Shown here: positions 35,491 to 44,207 of the stretch, in pieces | How positions within the stretch are numbered: position 1 is the stretch's first letter | Layout of the letters: each line of letters begins with the position of its first letter | DNA from: Planctomycetota bacterium | GTDB lineage: Bacteria > Planctomycetota > Planctomycetia > Planctomycetales > Planctomycetaceae | NCBI GenBank assembly: GCA_003388505.1 | Contig: QQVO01000012.1 | Coordinates: forward strand, 1-64,000 | Length of the DNA: 64,000 nt | Direction: 5' to 3' | Translations under genes and position numbers: made by a program | The notes under the pieces: generated by a model | What the model saw: only the letters and a program-made list of their open reading frames with translations | What the model was told of the DNA's origin: nothing | Databases searched by the model: none

Positions 35491-36917
35491 CGGGTCTCTC
35501 CACCATGCACACAAACTCGTGGCCGGACGTTCATGATGAAGCTACGCGCCAGTGCTCCTTCGCGCTCCAATCGGATGTGCGAGCTGGATACGACAGCCTG
35601 TCCGATTCCCAGTGTGCGAATGAGCCCGGAATAATCCAATTCGCGTTCCCGCAGTTTCACGCTCTCGGGCCACGCCGATTGCATGTCGCGCCATGTTGTC
35701 TCAATATCGTTCTGCGTCATGAGGCTATGGACAATCGTCGTATCCACCTGGGCCCGGACCTTTGAACTGATGGCACCAACGCTCGGCCGCTGTGTCGCAA
35801 GGATCATTGACAATCCGTAGTTTCTGCCAAGAAGACAGAAATCTTCCAGTGCCTGACGTGCTTCTTGTCCCTCATCACCGACCAATTCTTGGGCCTCGTC
35901 GAGCGCCAATACTGTCCGCGGAATCAGTCGCGCCAAATGTGCCTCTAACCCCTGGCGTTCTTCCTCTTCGATGTCGGGTTGGAGATCGAGACGATTGCGG
36001 ATCTGCGAAGCCTCTTCACGCTCCCGCATGATCCGCCGGATCAACAGCCTTGTGAGAACCCGACGCAAGTCATGTCCGACGCGACTGGGAAGCATCAGGA
36101 CGGACAAGCGCCCCTCTTGAATCATGTCCGTCAGGGGCGTTCCTCCAGCCGAGAAGAGCGGCAACCGTGCGTAGCCCCGAAAACTACGAAGCAGCGCTCG
36201 GCAGGTCTGCGTGGCGTGGTCAGTCAATTGGCCGTTGGCCACGGACGACCGTAGCATCTCCAAGTAGGCAATGATGTCCTGGATCGTGTATTGCCGCTTG
36301 GGAGGACGCCGACGGCCGTCGCTGTCCTGCCAACCATCTTCCCGAATTGCGTCGAGCGCCTCGGCGAGCAGAATCCCCTGCGGATCGCGGATCAGATTTG
36401 TTCCAAGAATGTCGGCCCAATCTGCTGCGTCGAGATCAGCGACGTCGACGTGAAATTCCTGAATGTTCGGGTGGTCTGTGTCGCGCTTGAAGCCAGCTGG
36501 AATCCAAACGACGACGTTAATGTCTTCGGGATTGCAGCCCCAACCTTCAAACATTTGAAACTGCTCGCGGACCCGGGGCTTTCCATCGCCTCGGACGGGA
36601 ACCAGCGACGTCCAGAAGTTTCCCATCGGATCCAGCATCAACACACCACGACGTTTCGAAATCTTCGAGATGGAAGTCTCAGGCTCTGCTGTGCACAACC
36701 CCTCCAGAAGCGAACCCAAACAAAAGCTCTTTCCACTTCCGCGTTTCCCGATAATCAGGGAGACGAATTCCTTGGAAGCGTCAAAGAAGACCCGACCGGC
36801 GCCTCCAAATTCAGCCACCTTTCCGAGGTAGACTTGCGTTTCTCCTCCTTCGGTCCCGATCGCAATGTCGCCCTTGGGAAGCGCTGTCTCAACGATGAAA
36901 GTCTTTTGGTTGAGCAT
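35487..36917 (-). CDS. HerA-like (FtsK/HerA superfamily) ATPase
   Basis: A 476-residue ATPase. A small N-terminal beta-rich segment (YLGKVAEFGGAGRVFFDASK, about 30-49) resembles the HAS-barrel lead-in of HerA proteins. Walker A is IIGKRGSGKSFCLG (about 55-68), Walker B is VLALDEAQELVGD (about 333-345), and the Q/sensor motif is MILATQRPS (about 369-377). HerA-type ATPases are hexameric DNA pumps that partner with nucleases; related proteins are found in several phage-defence systems. It lies 15 bp after the preceding ATPase, with GGGAG before its ATG. Confidence 0.85.
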   Translation of the reverse strand: MLNQKTFIVETALPKGDIAIGTEGGETQVYLGKVAEFGGAGRVFFDASKEFVSLIIGKRGSGKSFCLGSLLEGLCTAEPETSISKISKRRGVLMLDPMGNFWTSLVPVRGDGKPRVREQFQMFEGWGCNPEDINVVVWIPAGFKRDTDHPNIQEFHVDVADLDAADWADILGTNLIRDPQGILLAEALDAIREDGWQDSDGRRRPPKRQYTIQDIIAYLEMLRSSVANGQLTDHATQTCRALLRSFRGYARLPLFSAGGTPLTDMIQEGRLSVLMLPSRVGHDLRRVLTRLLIRRIMREREEASQIRNRLDLQPDIEEEERQGLEAHLARLIPRTVLALDEAQELVGDEGQEARQALEDFCLLGRNYGLSMILATQRPSVGAISSKVRAQVDTTIVHSLMTQNDIETTWRDMQSAWPESVKLRERELDYSGLIRTLGIGQAVVSSSHIRLEREGALARSFIMNVRPRVCVHGGETR

Positions 36918-36932
36918 TGTTCTGACTCCCGA

Positions 36933-38099
36933 CTACGCGTTGATCCCGTGTTGAACCAAAAAGTCTTCATTGATCAGCCGTTTCTCCTGCATGAATGCTT
37001 CAGCAGCCAAGAAGTCCAGTTTGGGGATGATTTCCGCCGGTTTGCCGATCTTCGGTTGTTCGCCGAAATAGCGGCAGAATTTCCGGAATGCCTTTTCTGT
37101 GAATGGGTAGTATTTGGGATCATATCCGGGTACCTGACTTGCCCAATCTTCTTTCGCCTCAAGTGCCTCCCGTTTCGATGGATCAACAAGATGAGTCAGG
37201 AGGTCCTCAACGAAGGCCTCCGCATCAGCGGTTTCGTATGCCGCCATCTGAATGTACTTGTCTACGGTGAACCGACGGACAATTTCAGCCGCATAGACGA
37301 TTGCCGGAATACCATCAACGCGGGAAGCACCAATGGCGAGAACAATGCTGAGATTCGGGATATCCAGGACGGCGCGAAGAGTTTCAACCCAGCGAGCTTC
37401 CGCATTCTTGTTCGTGATCTTCGAGAGCGCCTCGACCTGGTCGACCATGTAAAAGAGTTGCTTGCCCCATTCCATTTCAATGATGGTGGCAAAGAGCTTC
37501 AGCACGTCGGCAAACTCAACGGAGCTGTCGAGGCAGTTCTTATGGACGTTGGCCACTTGCATCTCGGTTTTGACGTCCTGGCCGGCAAGAAATCGCCAGG
37601 CAGTTTCCGCAAACCGTTCGTTGTCTCCCCCAAGCACACGAAACGCATTGTGAACATCCTCTGATGTGGTCAGTTGCTCGAATGGGATCGGGCCCGACTC
37701 GCCAGTCCAGAGTTTTTTCGCATAGGAGACCGTCGCCTTCCGCATCTCATCAAACTTCAAGCGGCTGATGAGCTCGTAGTGGAGTTGTTCAAATCCGGAT
37801 TTATCCTGCAAATCTCTCGTCGTAACTACGACTGGATAGAATGACGGATTCTTGTCGGCAAATTCAGTGTTGATAAGGTGCTCCATATACCGAAGCCGCT
37901 GAGTCTTTCCGATGCCGTAGTCGCCCCACCAGACAATTCTGACGGGATTGCTCAATAGCAAGGCGCGTTGCAGCTCACGCCGAATGTCCTCTCGCCACTT
38001 CACGTTTCCAAACATGAAATGATGGTCGCGATCGGGACGAATCTGGAAATTCGCCCGGTCGGCCTGCAGGCAAAACCATTCAGCAAAGGTAGTGGACAT
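36933..38099 (-). CDS. P-loop ATPase of the defence module
   Basis: A 388-residue ATPase with P-loop RIVWWGDYGIGKTQRLRYME (about 51-70) and Walker B QLFYMVDQVEAL (about 218-229; D followed by Q rather than E). A sensor-like segment IVLAIGASRV follows. The start at 38099 is preferred over 38117 because AAAGGGAA lies upstream of the former. The C-terminal 100 residues (YPFTEKAFRKFCRYF and after) look like a helical lid. It resembles STAND/BREX-type ATPases in the order of motifs but I cannot assign a family firmly. The tight gap to the HerA-like gene implies joint function. Confidence 0.7.
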   Translation of the reverse strand: MSTTFAEWFCLQADRANFQIRPDRDHHFMFGNVKWREDIRRELQRALLLSNPVRIVWWGDYGIGKTQRLRYMEHLINTEFADKNPSFYPVVVTTRDLQDKSGFEQLHYELISRLKFDEMRKATVSYAKKLWTGESGPIPFEQLTTSEDVHNAFRVLGGDNERFAETAWRFLAGQDVKTEMQVANVHKNCLDSSVEFADVLKLFATIIEMEWGKQLFYMVDQVEALSKITNKNAEARWVETLRAVLDIPNLSIVLAIGASRVDGIPAIVYAAEIVRRFTVDKYIQMAAYETADAEAFVEDLLTHLVDPSKREALEAKEDWASQVPGYDPKYYPFTEKAFRKFCRYFGEQPKIGKPAEIIPKLDFLAAEAFMQEKRLINEDFLVQHGINA

Positions 38100-38170
38100 A
38101 TTCAGGTTCCCTTTCATTTACGAATGTATCGGTCTGTGCACGCAGTTCGACTGCTGGAAGCTGAACTTTC

Positions 38171-39484
38171 TCATCGCACACAGCGCGACTTCCATCGTCC
38201 AAGAGTCGTCTCGGGGTCTTTGGCATTTGGAAAGAGCCTCTTGATCTCAGGCGGCTTTAATCGCTGCTCTGCTTTGAACGCGCACACCGCGCTCGTTACA
38301 AGGTTCTCGAAAAACTTGATCAATTCGTTCGGTTGGCCGGGTGGAGGTTCGTCGCCGTCTAGAACACGTTGCAAATAGATCGCCACGATTTCGTTGATGC
38401 TGCTGGCAATATCGCCGCTGGATGCCTCGTCTGGCCTGAAATCCAGCAGCCGTTGGGGTGCGAGGACCTCAGCGAGTCTCTGGTGGCCATTGCGATACAC
38501 GTATAGTTCCAGTCGCTGCCGGAGTTCGCGGATGTTTCCCGGCCAGTCGTAGCGGGCGCACCATTCAAGGTCTTCGTTTGTAAGAACGAGGACCCAGTTA
38601 GAAGCGTGCGGCTTGCCACCCTCCCAGTCATCTTCAGGCAGAAGGCAAAAGTGGTCTTCTTTGGGGTTGAGTGACGGTCCGGACTTTTGGTGGCCGCGAT
38701 GGCGGTGATTGACAGAACGGAGAATCGACCGTGTGAGGTCTTCAAGCACTTCCTTACGGGCACGTAGCGGGGGAATTTCTATGCGGTGACCCTGAATCCG
38801 CCAGTATAAGTCCTCGCGGAATCGTTCTTGCTTTACCCATTCCAAGAGGGGGCGATTGGTCGCAAGGAACAGGCGATGTGCTGAGACTCGTTCATCTTCC
38901 GCAGTTCCACCGACCGGGCGAAACGTTCTTGTTTCCAGGAATTGCAGCAGTTTCGCTTGCACAGCCGGGATAAGATCTGCAATTTCATCCAAGAGAATGT
39001 CGTCGACCGACTCATCACCAAAGATTCCTTGGTGTTCTCGTTGAGCTCCGGTGAAGGCGTGCTGTTTGTGGCCAAACAATTCGCTCGCTGCTAAGTCATC
39101 CGCCAGTTGTGGCCCCAGGACCGTTGCCAAACGGCATACGTAGCGCGGCTTACTCCCGCGCTCAGGAAGGTGTTCTTTCATCAGCAGCTGCTCGATGAGT
39201 TGAGCGGCCGGGAATACAATTCCGCCTTGGTCGTCATAAAAAAGTTCGCGGCGCTCATCGTCGGTGAGCGTGAGCCATTGGGAATGAGCGGAAATCGCGC
39301 GAGCTGTGAATGTCTTGCCAACGCCAGATTCTCCGGTGAACAGGACACAGGGAATGGAACCTTTGTAGCGTTGGCAGTAGCGATTCAACTTTTCGATGTC
39401 GAGCCGGAAGGCGCGCATTTCTGCTGATGAACCGGGGAACACGTGACACAGGAAATCGTCGGTGGTGTCTGAGGGTGTGGTCAT
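38171..39484 (-). CDS. NtrC-type AAA+ protein without receiver domain, first gene of the defence cluster
   Basis: A 437-residue protein with a sigma54-activator-type AAA+ domain. Visible motifs are TGESGVGKT (Walker A, about 48-56), ELFGHKQHAFTGAQ (the L1 loop, with HAFTGA for GAFTGA, about 132-145), LLDEIADL (Walker B, about 165), FREDLYWRIQ (arginine-finger region) and WPGNIREL. No receiver or GAF domain precedes it. The last 110 residues are helical, ending with a possible helix-turn-helix (LKPPEIKRLFPNAKD). The start at 39484 is behind GAAAGG; the open frame extends upstream. It may be the regulator of the cluster, or an ATPase recruited to the defence machine. Confidence 0.8.
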   Translation of the reverse strand: MTTPSDTTDDFLCHVFPGSSAEMRAFRLDIEKLNRYCQRYKGSIPCVLFTGESGVGKTFTARAISAHSQWLTLTDDERRELFYDDQGGIVFPAAQLIEQLLMKEHLPERGSKPRYVCRLATVLGPQLADDLAASELFGHKQHAFTGAQREHQGIFGDESVDDILLDEIADLIPAVQAKLLQFLETRTFRPVGGTAEDERVSAHRLFLATNRPLLEWVKQERFREDLYWRIQGHRIEIPPLRARKEVLEDLTRSILRSVNHRHRGHQKSGPSLNPKEDHFCLLPEDDWEGGKPHASNWVLVLTNEDLEWCARYDWPGNIRELRQRLELYVYRNGHQRLAEVLAPQRLLDFRPDEASSGDIASSINEIVAIYLQRVLDGDEPPPGQPNELIKFFENLVTSAVCAFKAEQRLKPPEIKRLFPNAKDPETTLGRWKSRCVR

Positions 39485-39622
39485 GGGAGACAGCCTTTCA
39501 CGCTCTGGAATCCAGAGGACATGCCCAGCATTAGCACTCTGTGCGCCAAAGGAGACGCGAGCTGTAAGTTGCGACTGATAAAACAGTTGCGTATAGACCA
39601 AGGAAACAAACCTGGGCTCGCC

Positions 39623-39666
39623 TCGACGCTATCGTCGATTACAACCGACGCTATCGTCGGCTGCAA
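39623..39666 (-). promoter_or_regulatory. Candidate promoter with two palindromic operators for the ATPase module
   Basis: Minus strand: TTGCAG (39666-39661), 17 bp, TGTAAT (39643-39638). The spacer contains the palindrome CCGACGATAGCGTCGG (39645-39660). A near-identical palindrome TCGACGATAGCGTCGA (39623-39638) lies 22 bp downstream, over the expected start point. Two sites two helical turns apart suggest a cooperative repressor or activator. Confidence 0.55.
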
Positions 39667-39676
39667 GGTGTTCAGG

Positions 39677-40675
39677 TCAAATGGAGATCCGCTCGACGAC
39701 GTTTCTGGTTACTCGCCTTTGCCGTCGGTCGTAGAGCCGGGTCGTACGAGGATCGGCGTGACCGGCAAGCAGCTGTACGTCCTCCAGCGGGAGCCCGTGG
39801 GTGAGCAGGTCGGTGATCGTCGCAACACGGAATGAGTGCGGCGATAGCTGGGTCGGCAATGCGGCATCGCGGAGCCTGCGTTTGACCATCCGCGCCATGT
39901 CGCCGGCTGTCATACCGTTCATTGTGATCGCCTTCGTTCGTCTGATCGTTGTGCGGAACAGCGGCATCGCCTTGTCCGCATATTCGAGACCAGCGGCGGC
40001 GAGATAGTCTCGGAGAAAGCCGCGTAGGTCATGACGGACCGGGATTTCACGGTACTGCGTTCCCTTCTCGGTGAATCGCAGACAGTACTGATCGCCGGCA
40101 TCGTAGAAGTCAGCTCGTCGCAACCGGGAGACGGCGCCAACGCGGGCAGCGGTGTAGATCAGCACGGCAATGATCGCGCGGTCGCGCAATCCAACGACGT
40201 GCGATGTGTCAATGCTGGCCAACAACCGACGCGCCTGCTGAACGCTAATTTCGGGTGTCTTGCCCTCGATGGCCCGTAATCTTTCGCCACGAACTGAAGC
40301 GGCCGGGTTCAGAACCACCACGTGTCGTACGACGAGTTCATCGAAGAAATGCCGCAGAGCTGACAGGTGCAGTTTCTTTGTCGCCGGGGAGAGAGACAGA
40401 CCGTCCAAATAACGGCCGACGTGGGCCGGAGCGATGCGAACGAGTTCGACCCGATGTTGTGCACACCAAGCGAGGAATCGATCCACAGCGTGCCGATACG
40501 CGCGTCTGGTGCCGGGATTGCGAAGCTTCCCGTAAATGAACTCTTCCCAGGCAAACTGGGCGGCATTCCCGCAGTCGCGGACCAGCGCGGGAGCCGGCTT
40601 CACATCTTCCGGAAGTTGTTCGGCTATACAAACTTCGCATGGCATAGCCAGATTGTTGTCCGATTCTCCTTCCAT
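39677..40675 (-). CDS. Tyrosine recombinase (XerC/D-like)
   Basis: A 332-residue site-specific recombinase. The N-terminal SAM-like core-binding domain is at about 40-130 (RNPGTRRAYRHAVDRFLAWC). Catalytic residues are visible as ARVGAVSRL (Arg I), SPHSFRVATITDLL (H-x-x-R), LLAGHADPRTTRLYDRR (His and the Tyr nucleophile). Such enzymes integrate elements or resolve multimers. It sits immediately upstream of the defence promoter and at the boundary between defence cargo and element backbone, so it may mobilise the cluster or resolve dimers of a circular form. The N-terminal start is uncertain (40675 or 40645). Confidence 0.92.
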   Translation of the reverse strand: MEGESDNNLAMPCEVCIAEQLPEDVKPAPALVRDCGNAAQFAWEEFIYGKLRNPGTRRAYRHAVDRFLAWCAQHRVELVRIAPAHVGRYLDGLSLSPATKKLHLSALRHFFDELVVRHVVVLNPAASVRGERLRAIEGKTPEISVQQARRLLASIDTSHVVGLRDRAIIAVLIYTAARVGAVSRLRRADFYDAGDQYCLRFTEKGTQYREIPVRHDLRGFLRDYLAAAGLEYADKAMPLFRTTIRRTKAITMNGMTAGDMARMVKRRLRDAALPTQLSPHSFRVATITDLLTHGLPLEDVQLLAGHADPRTTRLYDRRQRRVTRNVVERISI

Positions 40676-40894
40676 CTCCTTCGGGGCGAATGGAACGTAT
40701 CTGCAAACCTGTTTTCAGGATGCATTACCAAGTGCCGATTGGGTCGCCACGCCATTCGTTTACGCACCCGTGGGGTCTGAAATTGCGAGTCTTCCAAGTA
40801 CTTTTGCCTGTCAGCACGGTAACGCCTGAAAACGTCCTTTCTCAGGCATTACGACATGGATGATGGGCGATCGTCAAGCACAACTCAGGATGTT

Positions 40895-41215
40895 TTATCG
40901 GGCGTCTGGGTCTGGGGATTTCGTGCCGCTCCGTGCTCGGAGCCCGAGAGAGTCTTCTGGTCGCGTGGGCCGCACCTCGTTAACGATTGTCTCAGGCGAG
41001 ACAACGAACATTCCGGCGGCGACTTCGAGCATCTCTTGAAACTCCTCGACATCATCGGGTGATGGCGGCTCCCCATGAAGGTATTGCACGACGCAACTGC
41101 CGTCATCGCTCTTCTCGTCAAGGCCGACCCAAACGCCATCGTAGATCCGCACGACAATGTCTTCGTCCCAGGCTTCATCTGGAAAATCTGCCATTTTCTT
41201 TACACTTTCGTACAT
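40895..41215 (-). CDS. Small acidic hypothetical protein
   Basis: A 106-residue acidic protein with an excellent ribosome site (AAAGGAGAT) before the ATG at 41215. It reads DEAWDEDIVVRIYDGVWVGL near the N-terminus, then a helical middle (VEEFQEMLEVAAGMFVV). I do not recognise it. It is in a run of small minus-strand genes, each with a strong ribosome site, typical of plasmid backbone accessory genes. Confidence 0.6.
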   Translation of the reverse strand: MYESVKKMADFPDEAWDEDIVVRIYDGVWVGLDEKSDDGSCVVQYLHGEPPSPDDVEEFQEMLEVAAGMFVVSPETIVNEVRPTRPEDSLGLRARSGTKSPDPDAR

Positions 41216-41304
41216 TGCGATCTCCTTTCTGAATGCTCATGTGCTCAATGGCTCGGAAGCTAAAAGGTTTCCGGCCATTTCAATATGACGCGAGCGCCAC
41301 GCAG

Positions 41305-41724
41305 TCAGTAATCCTCCGGGAGAAGGACGGTCGTTGCCTCGCGGTTCCGCTCGGTAATGACGTAGAACCGAATTTCGAAGCGGTCATCGTTTTTGTCGGG
41401 GACATGATATGCGGAGAAGAGTCGCTCATCGTTCTTGAGGGCACACTCGTTCGACGCACGGTCCTCCTCGTCGAGGTGGCCCCAGTCGCCAAGCCGGTGT
41501 CGCATAAGACAGGTGAGGACATCGGTCGGGTGAAGGACGTGGGCCGCAGCCGGCGTGATGACGAGCTCGCCAAGCGGGAACTTGCCGTCAAGGGAGCGAA
41601 GCGTATCGAGTCTTGGGATTATCGTCCCATCCTCTGGGAGTTCATGGCGAAGGAAGTCTTCCAGCCGTCGAAGGACGCCATCGCTGATCGCTTGCTGCCG
41701 TGTGTAGGCATAAATGGTTTTCAT
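41305..41724 (-). CDS. Plasmid-type hypothetical protein, related to the one at 53231-53653
   Basis: A 139-residue protein preceded by AAGGAGG. It starts MKTIYAYTRQQAISDGVLRR and has LMRHRLGDWGHLDEEDR in the middle and ends FYVITERNREATTVLLPEDY. A related ending, FFVVTDREELKTAVVLPEEV, occurs in the 140-residue protein at 53231-53653, so both probably belong to one family. Proteins of this kind are frequent on plasmids and integrated elements; no function is known to me. Confidence 0.7.
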   Translation of the reverse strand: MKTIYAYTRQQAISDGVLRRLEDFLRHELPEDGTIIPRLDTLRSLDGKFPLGELVITPAAAHVLHPTDVLTCLMRHRLGDWGHLDEEDRASNECALKNDERLFSAYHVPDKNDDRFEIRFYVITERNREATTVLLPEDY

Positions 41725-41739
41725 GATATGGCCTCCTTG

Positions 41740-41994
41740 CTAAATCAAGCCGATGAATGCGAAGTCTTCCAGCAGCGCCGCAAAACCATCGATGTCGTCT
41801 CCGAGCATCAATGCGAGTTCTTTGAGGGCATCCAGATCTTGGCAGGCCTTCTCAGTCAGGTCTTCCGGCCGTAGCCCTTTGCAGCATGGACAGCCGGAAA
41901 TGAGCGCTCCCGTGCGTTCAAACGATTGGCGGTCTTCGTGCAACACATGCATCACATCCCAAGGTTCGCCGCAGCAAGTACAGAGTATGTCCAT
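41740..41994 (-). CDS. Small cysteine-rich, probably zinc-binding protein
   Basis: An 84-residue protein starting at 41994 behind AGGAGAAG. Two CxxC knuckles (CTCCGEPWDV at residue 5 and CPCCKGL about residue 38) form a likely zinc-binding unit, followed by an acidic helix (ALKELALMLGDDIDGFAALL). It lies 15 bp upstream of the 139-residue gene and is presumably co-transcribed with it. Similar small proteins occur with plasmid maintenance genes; role unknown. Confidence 0.6.
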   Translation of the reverse strand: MDILCTCCGEPWDVMHVLHEDRQSFERTGALISGCPCCKGLRPEDLTEKACQDLDALKELALMLGDDIDGFAALLEDFAFIGLI

Positions 41995-42385
41995 CGTGAG
42001 CTTCTCCTGTTTCGTGTTTCCCAATGCGGCTCAAAGCCGAGCCGCTGAACGATGGGAACCGGAGAGTCACGCCAGGAAAGGGGAAGTCTGGCCGAACAGA
42101 CGCGGCCCACGGATGGCCGCTTCGGCCAGCAGCAGCAAGGAGGCGGCCCTTGGAGGGCGTGATAGGATCAATGTCGTTCAGCGCGTTGCAGTCAGACCGG
42201 CGCTCGCGGGCATTCACATCGGTTGGTCGGATCAAAAGGTGTGCCGACAGGTGACCGTTTGGTGGCCGGCGGTCTCAACCTTTCGGTGAAAACCAAGGGC
42301 CACCCGGACGCGCCCGATTGGAAACGGAGCAGCGCCCGCACTCGGGGTTCGGAGACTGGTGCAAACGAAAGTCGCACCGAGCGGT
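41995..42385. other. 390-bp gap without a gene
   Basis: I see no coding region on either strand. A GC-rich inverted segment (GGCCG...CGGCC near 42110-42130) is present. It may hold the promoter for the small minus-strand genes. Confidence 0.4.
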
Positions 42386-42670
42386 TCAGAAGCGAACTTC
42401 CTCCTCATTACGGCCGTTGTTATTGGAGCCCCCCGCCGCCTGATCAAAGATCCAAGAGTGGCAGCGGTCCAAGACTTTGGTGACGAGCGGCAAGTCGTCC
42501 CGACCGAAACTGGACGAATCCTTCCAGTCGTCTCCGTCCTTGTAGAGCCGCGTCACGGTCACGTTGTGCCGCGTCCCGTTTTGGGTGTCGTTCTCCCAAA
42601 TGGCCGCCCGAATCCGGCCGAGACGAATCTCGTGGACCGGACCAGACTTTTTGACGGATGATTTCGCCAT
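42386..42670 (-). CDS. Small PC4-like-patterned protein, close paralogue of 54313-54558
   Basis: A 94-residue protein with AAAGGG before the ATG. It shares a clear signature with the protein at 54313-54558: PVHEIR-x-G-x-I, IW-x-N, RHxV, KDGDxW, FGRDDL, and HSWI. The order suggests four beta strands and a C-terminal helix, as in PC4-type single-strand-binding proteins. The fold assignment is inference from pattern. Several more distant relatives are encoded in the same element. Confidence 0.7.
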   Translation of the reverse strand: MAKSSVKKSGPVHEIRLGRIRAAIWENDTQNGTRHNVTVTRLYKDGDDWKDSSSFGRDDLPLVTKVLDRCHSWIFDQAAGGSNNNGRNEEEVRF

Positions 42671-42771
42671 CGTTCTACCCTTTCATAGAAGAGACTGTGA
42701 AACTGCAAACAACGAACAGTGAGTCGTCACGTTCTGTCGGTAGGTTGTTGTGGACGTTCGGCCAGGTACAC

Positions 42772-43797
42772 TCAGGCCGCGAGTGAAAGAAGCTGGCTGA
42801 TCTTCGCATCGAGCTCCGAGCGGTCGCCGGCGAAGGTGATCGATCCGGAAATCCGCGTCAGAGCATCCACGAGCGAGAAAAGCGTTGCCCGACCGCTGCG
42901 CATGGCGTTGGGCAACGCCCTTTTGGCAAGCCTTGCCGGAATCCCTTGCTCACCGAGTAGCTTGACGACGCTGTCAGCGTCTTCGCCAAACGGCTCGTGC
43001 ATTGCCTTCTCGATGACCGACGAAAAGCGATCGCGACGCTCGTCCCGGCGGGCGATGAGCCGCTCGATATGGCGACGGATATCGTCAAGCGCCTCGCGCA
43101 CATGAGTTGTGTGCTTGCGCGAAAACTCGACCACTTCCACGGCATCCCACACGATGTGATTTCCGCAAATCCGCTGATACCAGAACGTCTGGATGCCGAG
43201 CGAACGGCGGCCGACCTCGCTATTCCAGGCGAAGAATCCTGGCGCGAATTGCTCGTCTCCGATCTCGGTCCAGCCCGTGGGATCGACCAGAAAAACGAAC
43301 AGGTCCTGCTCACCGCAATACAAGCCCGTGCCGTGGCCGTTGAACGCCCGCTGGGGCGGTTCAAAGTCGGAACGGAACTCGGCGATCACGTCGAGCAACT
43401 CGTCGTTCCACAGCCGCGTGTAACTGACGCCGTGAACCGCCCGCGCTCCATGGCCGGTCTTCAGTAATTGGATCGGCTTCGAGGCACTGGGCAGCGTCTC
43501 GCGAATCGCCAGCGCGGCCGTTGCCGGTTGAAGACGATTGATCGTTTGGCGGCTGATTCCACACAGGCCACACAGCTGTCCGAAGGACCAATCGTTGAGT
43601 GAGCAAGGAGTGCCGTCATCCAGAGACAGCCGCAGCACGCCGTTCCCCTCGGGTTCCAGCAACTGCGGAAGCTGCCAGTGTTCGACGGATTCCTCGTGGC
43701 GCCGCCGGCATGCTGCGTGTAGCGTCTCAAACGCTTCAAAACACTCGTCCGGCTCCCGTTTGAACAATTCACGATGTGCCTTGTCAAGATGGGCCAT
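42772..43797 (-). CDS. DUF932-family plasmid/phage-like protein
   Basis: A 341-residue protein preceded by AAGGAGGT. It matches the DUF932 family (phage/plasmid-like protein), with LNDWSFGQLCGLCGISRQTI early, VHGVSYTRLWNDELL in the centre, and the conserved FFAWNSEVGRRSLGIQTFWY followed by CGNHIVWDA. The family is found on plasmids and integrated elements across bacteria; biochemical role is not established. It confirms that this part of the island is a conjugative or plasmid-derived backbone. Confidence 0.85.
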   Translation of the reverse strand: MAHLDKAHRELFKREPDECFEAFETLHAACRRRHEESVEHWQLPQLLEPEGNGVLRLSLDDGTPCSLNDWSFGQLCGLCGISRQTINRLQPATAALAIRETLPSASKPIQLLKTGHGARAVHGVSYTRLWNDELLDVIAEFRSDFEPPQRAFNGHGTGLYCGEQDLFVFLVDPTGWTEIGDEQFAPGFFAWNSEVGRRSLGIQTFWYQRICGNHIVWDAVEVVEFSRKHTTHVREALDDIRRHIERLIARRDERRDRFSSVIEKAMHEPFGEDADSVVKLLGEQGIPARLAKRALPNAMRSGRATLFSLVDALTRISGSITFAGDRSELDAKISQLLSLAA

Positions 43798-44207
43798 TGG
43801 TTAAACCTCCTTCACGCAAGAATCGGATTCCCGACCACAACGGCCAGGCCACAGACCACCCGCAGGAGACAGCCTGGGGCCTGACGGTTGGGAAGCGAGA
43901 GAAGCGCAAGGAGTTGAAAAGATTGAGAAAACCTCGTGAGACCACCGGCCTCTCCAACTCGCAGGGGCGAATTCGAGAGGCGGTATTCGCGTCTACACAG
44001 AACGGTCCATTTCAACAGAACTCGCAGGCACGGATGATTCCTTATCACGGCGTGCGGGATTTGTCACGTCCCGTCCAGCGACCGAGGGGCAGCGGGGGAG
44101 GCACTCACGAGCACCAGAATGGCCAACCAGAGACAGGTTCCGGTCGGCCGACGTTGTCAGATTGTCGTGGCGAAGGCGAGTGCCGACGACAAATCATCTG
44201 TTGGAGG
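43798..44207. other. 410-bp gap without a gene
   Basis: No convincing gene on either strand. It lies between the DUF932 gene and repeat R2 and may hold the promoter of the DUF932 gene. Confidence 0.4.

Noticed and set aside
36291-37664. A 457-codon open frame on the plus strand
   Set aside because: Antisense to the HerA-like and P-loop ATPase genes, which have intact motifs and ribosome sites.
20342-39484. Calling the cluster a BREX system
   Set aside because: BREX-type ATPases are present, but PglZ, BrxX/PglX, BrxA and BrxB are absent, and the methylase is a standard HsdM.
20342-39484. Calling the cluster a phosphorothioation (Dnd/Ssp) system
   Set aside because: No cysteine desulfurase, DndC-like sulfotransfer enzyme or DndD/E is present; only the HerA-like ATPase recalls such systems.
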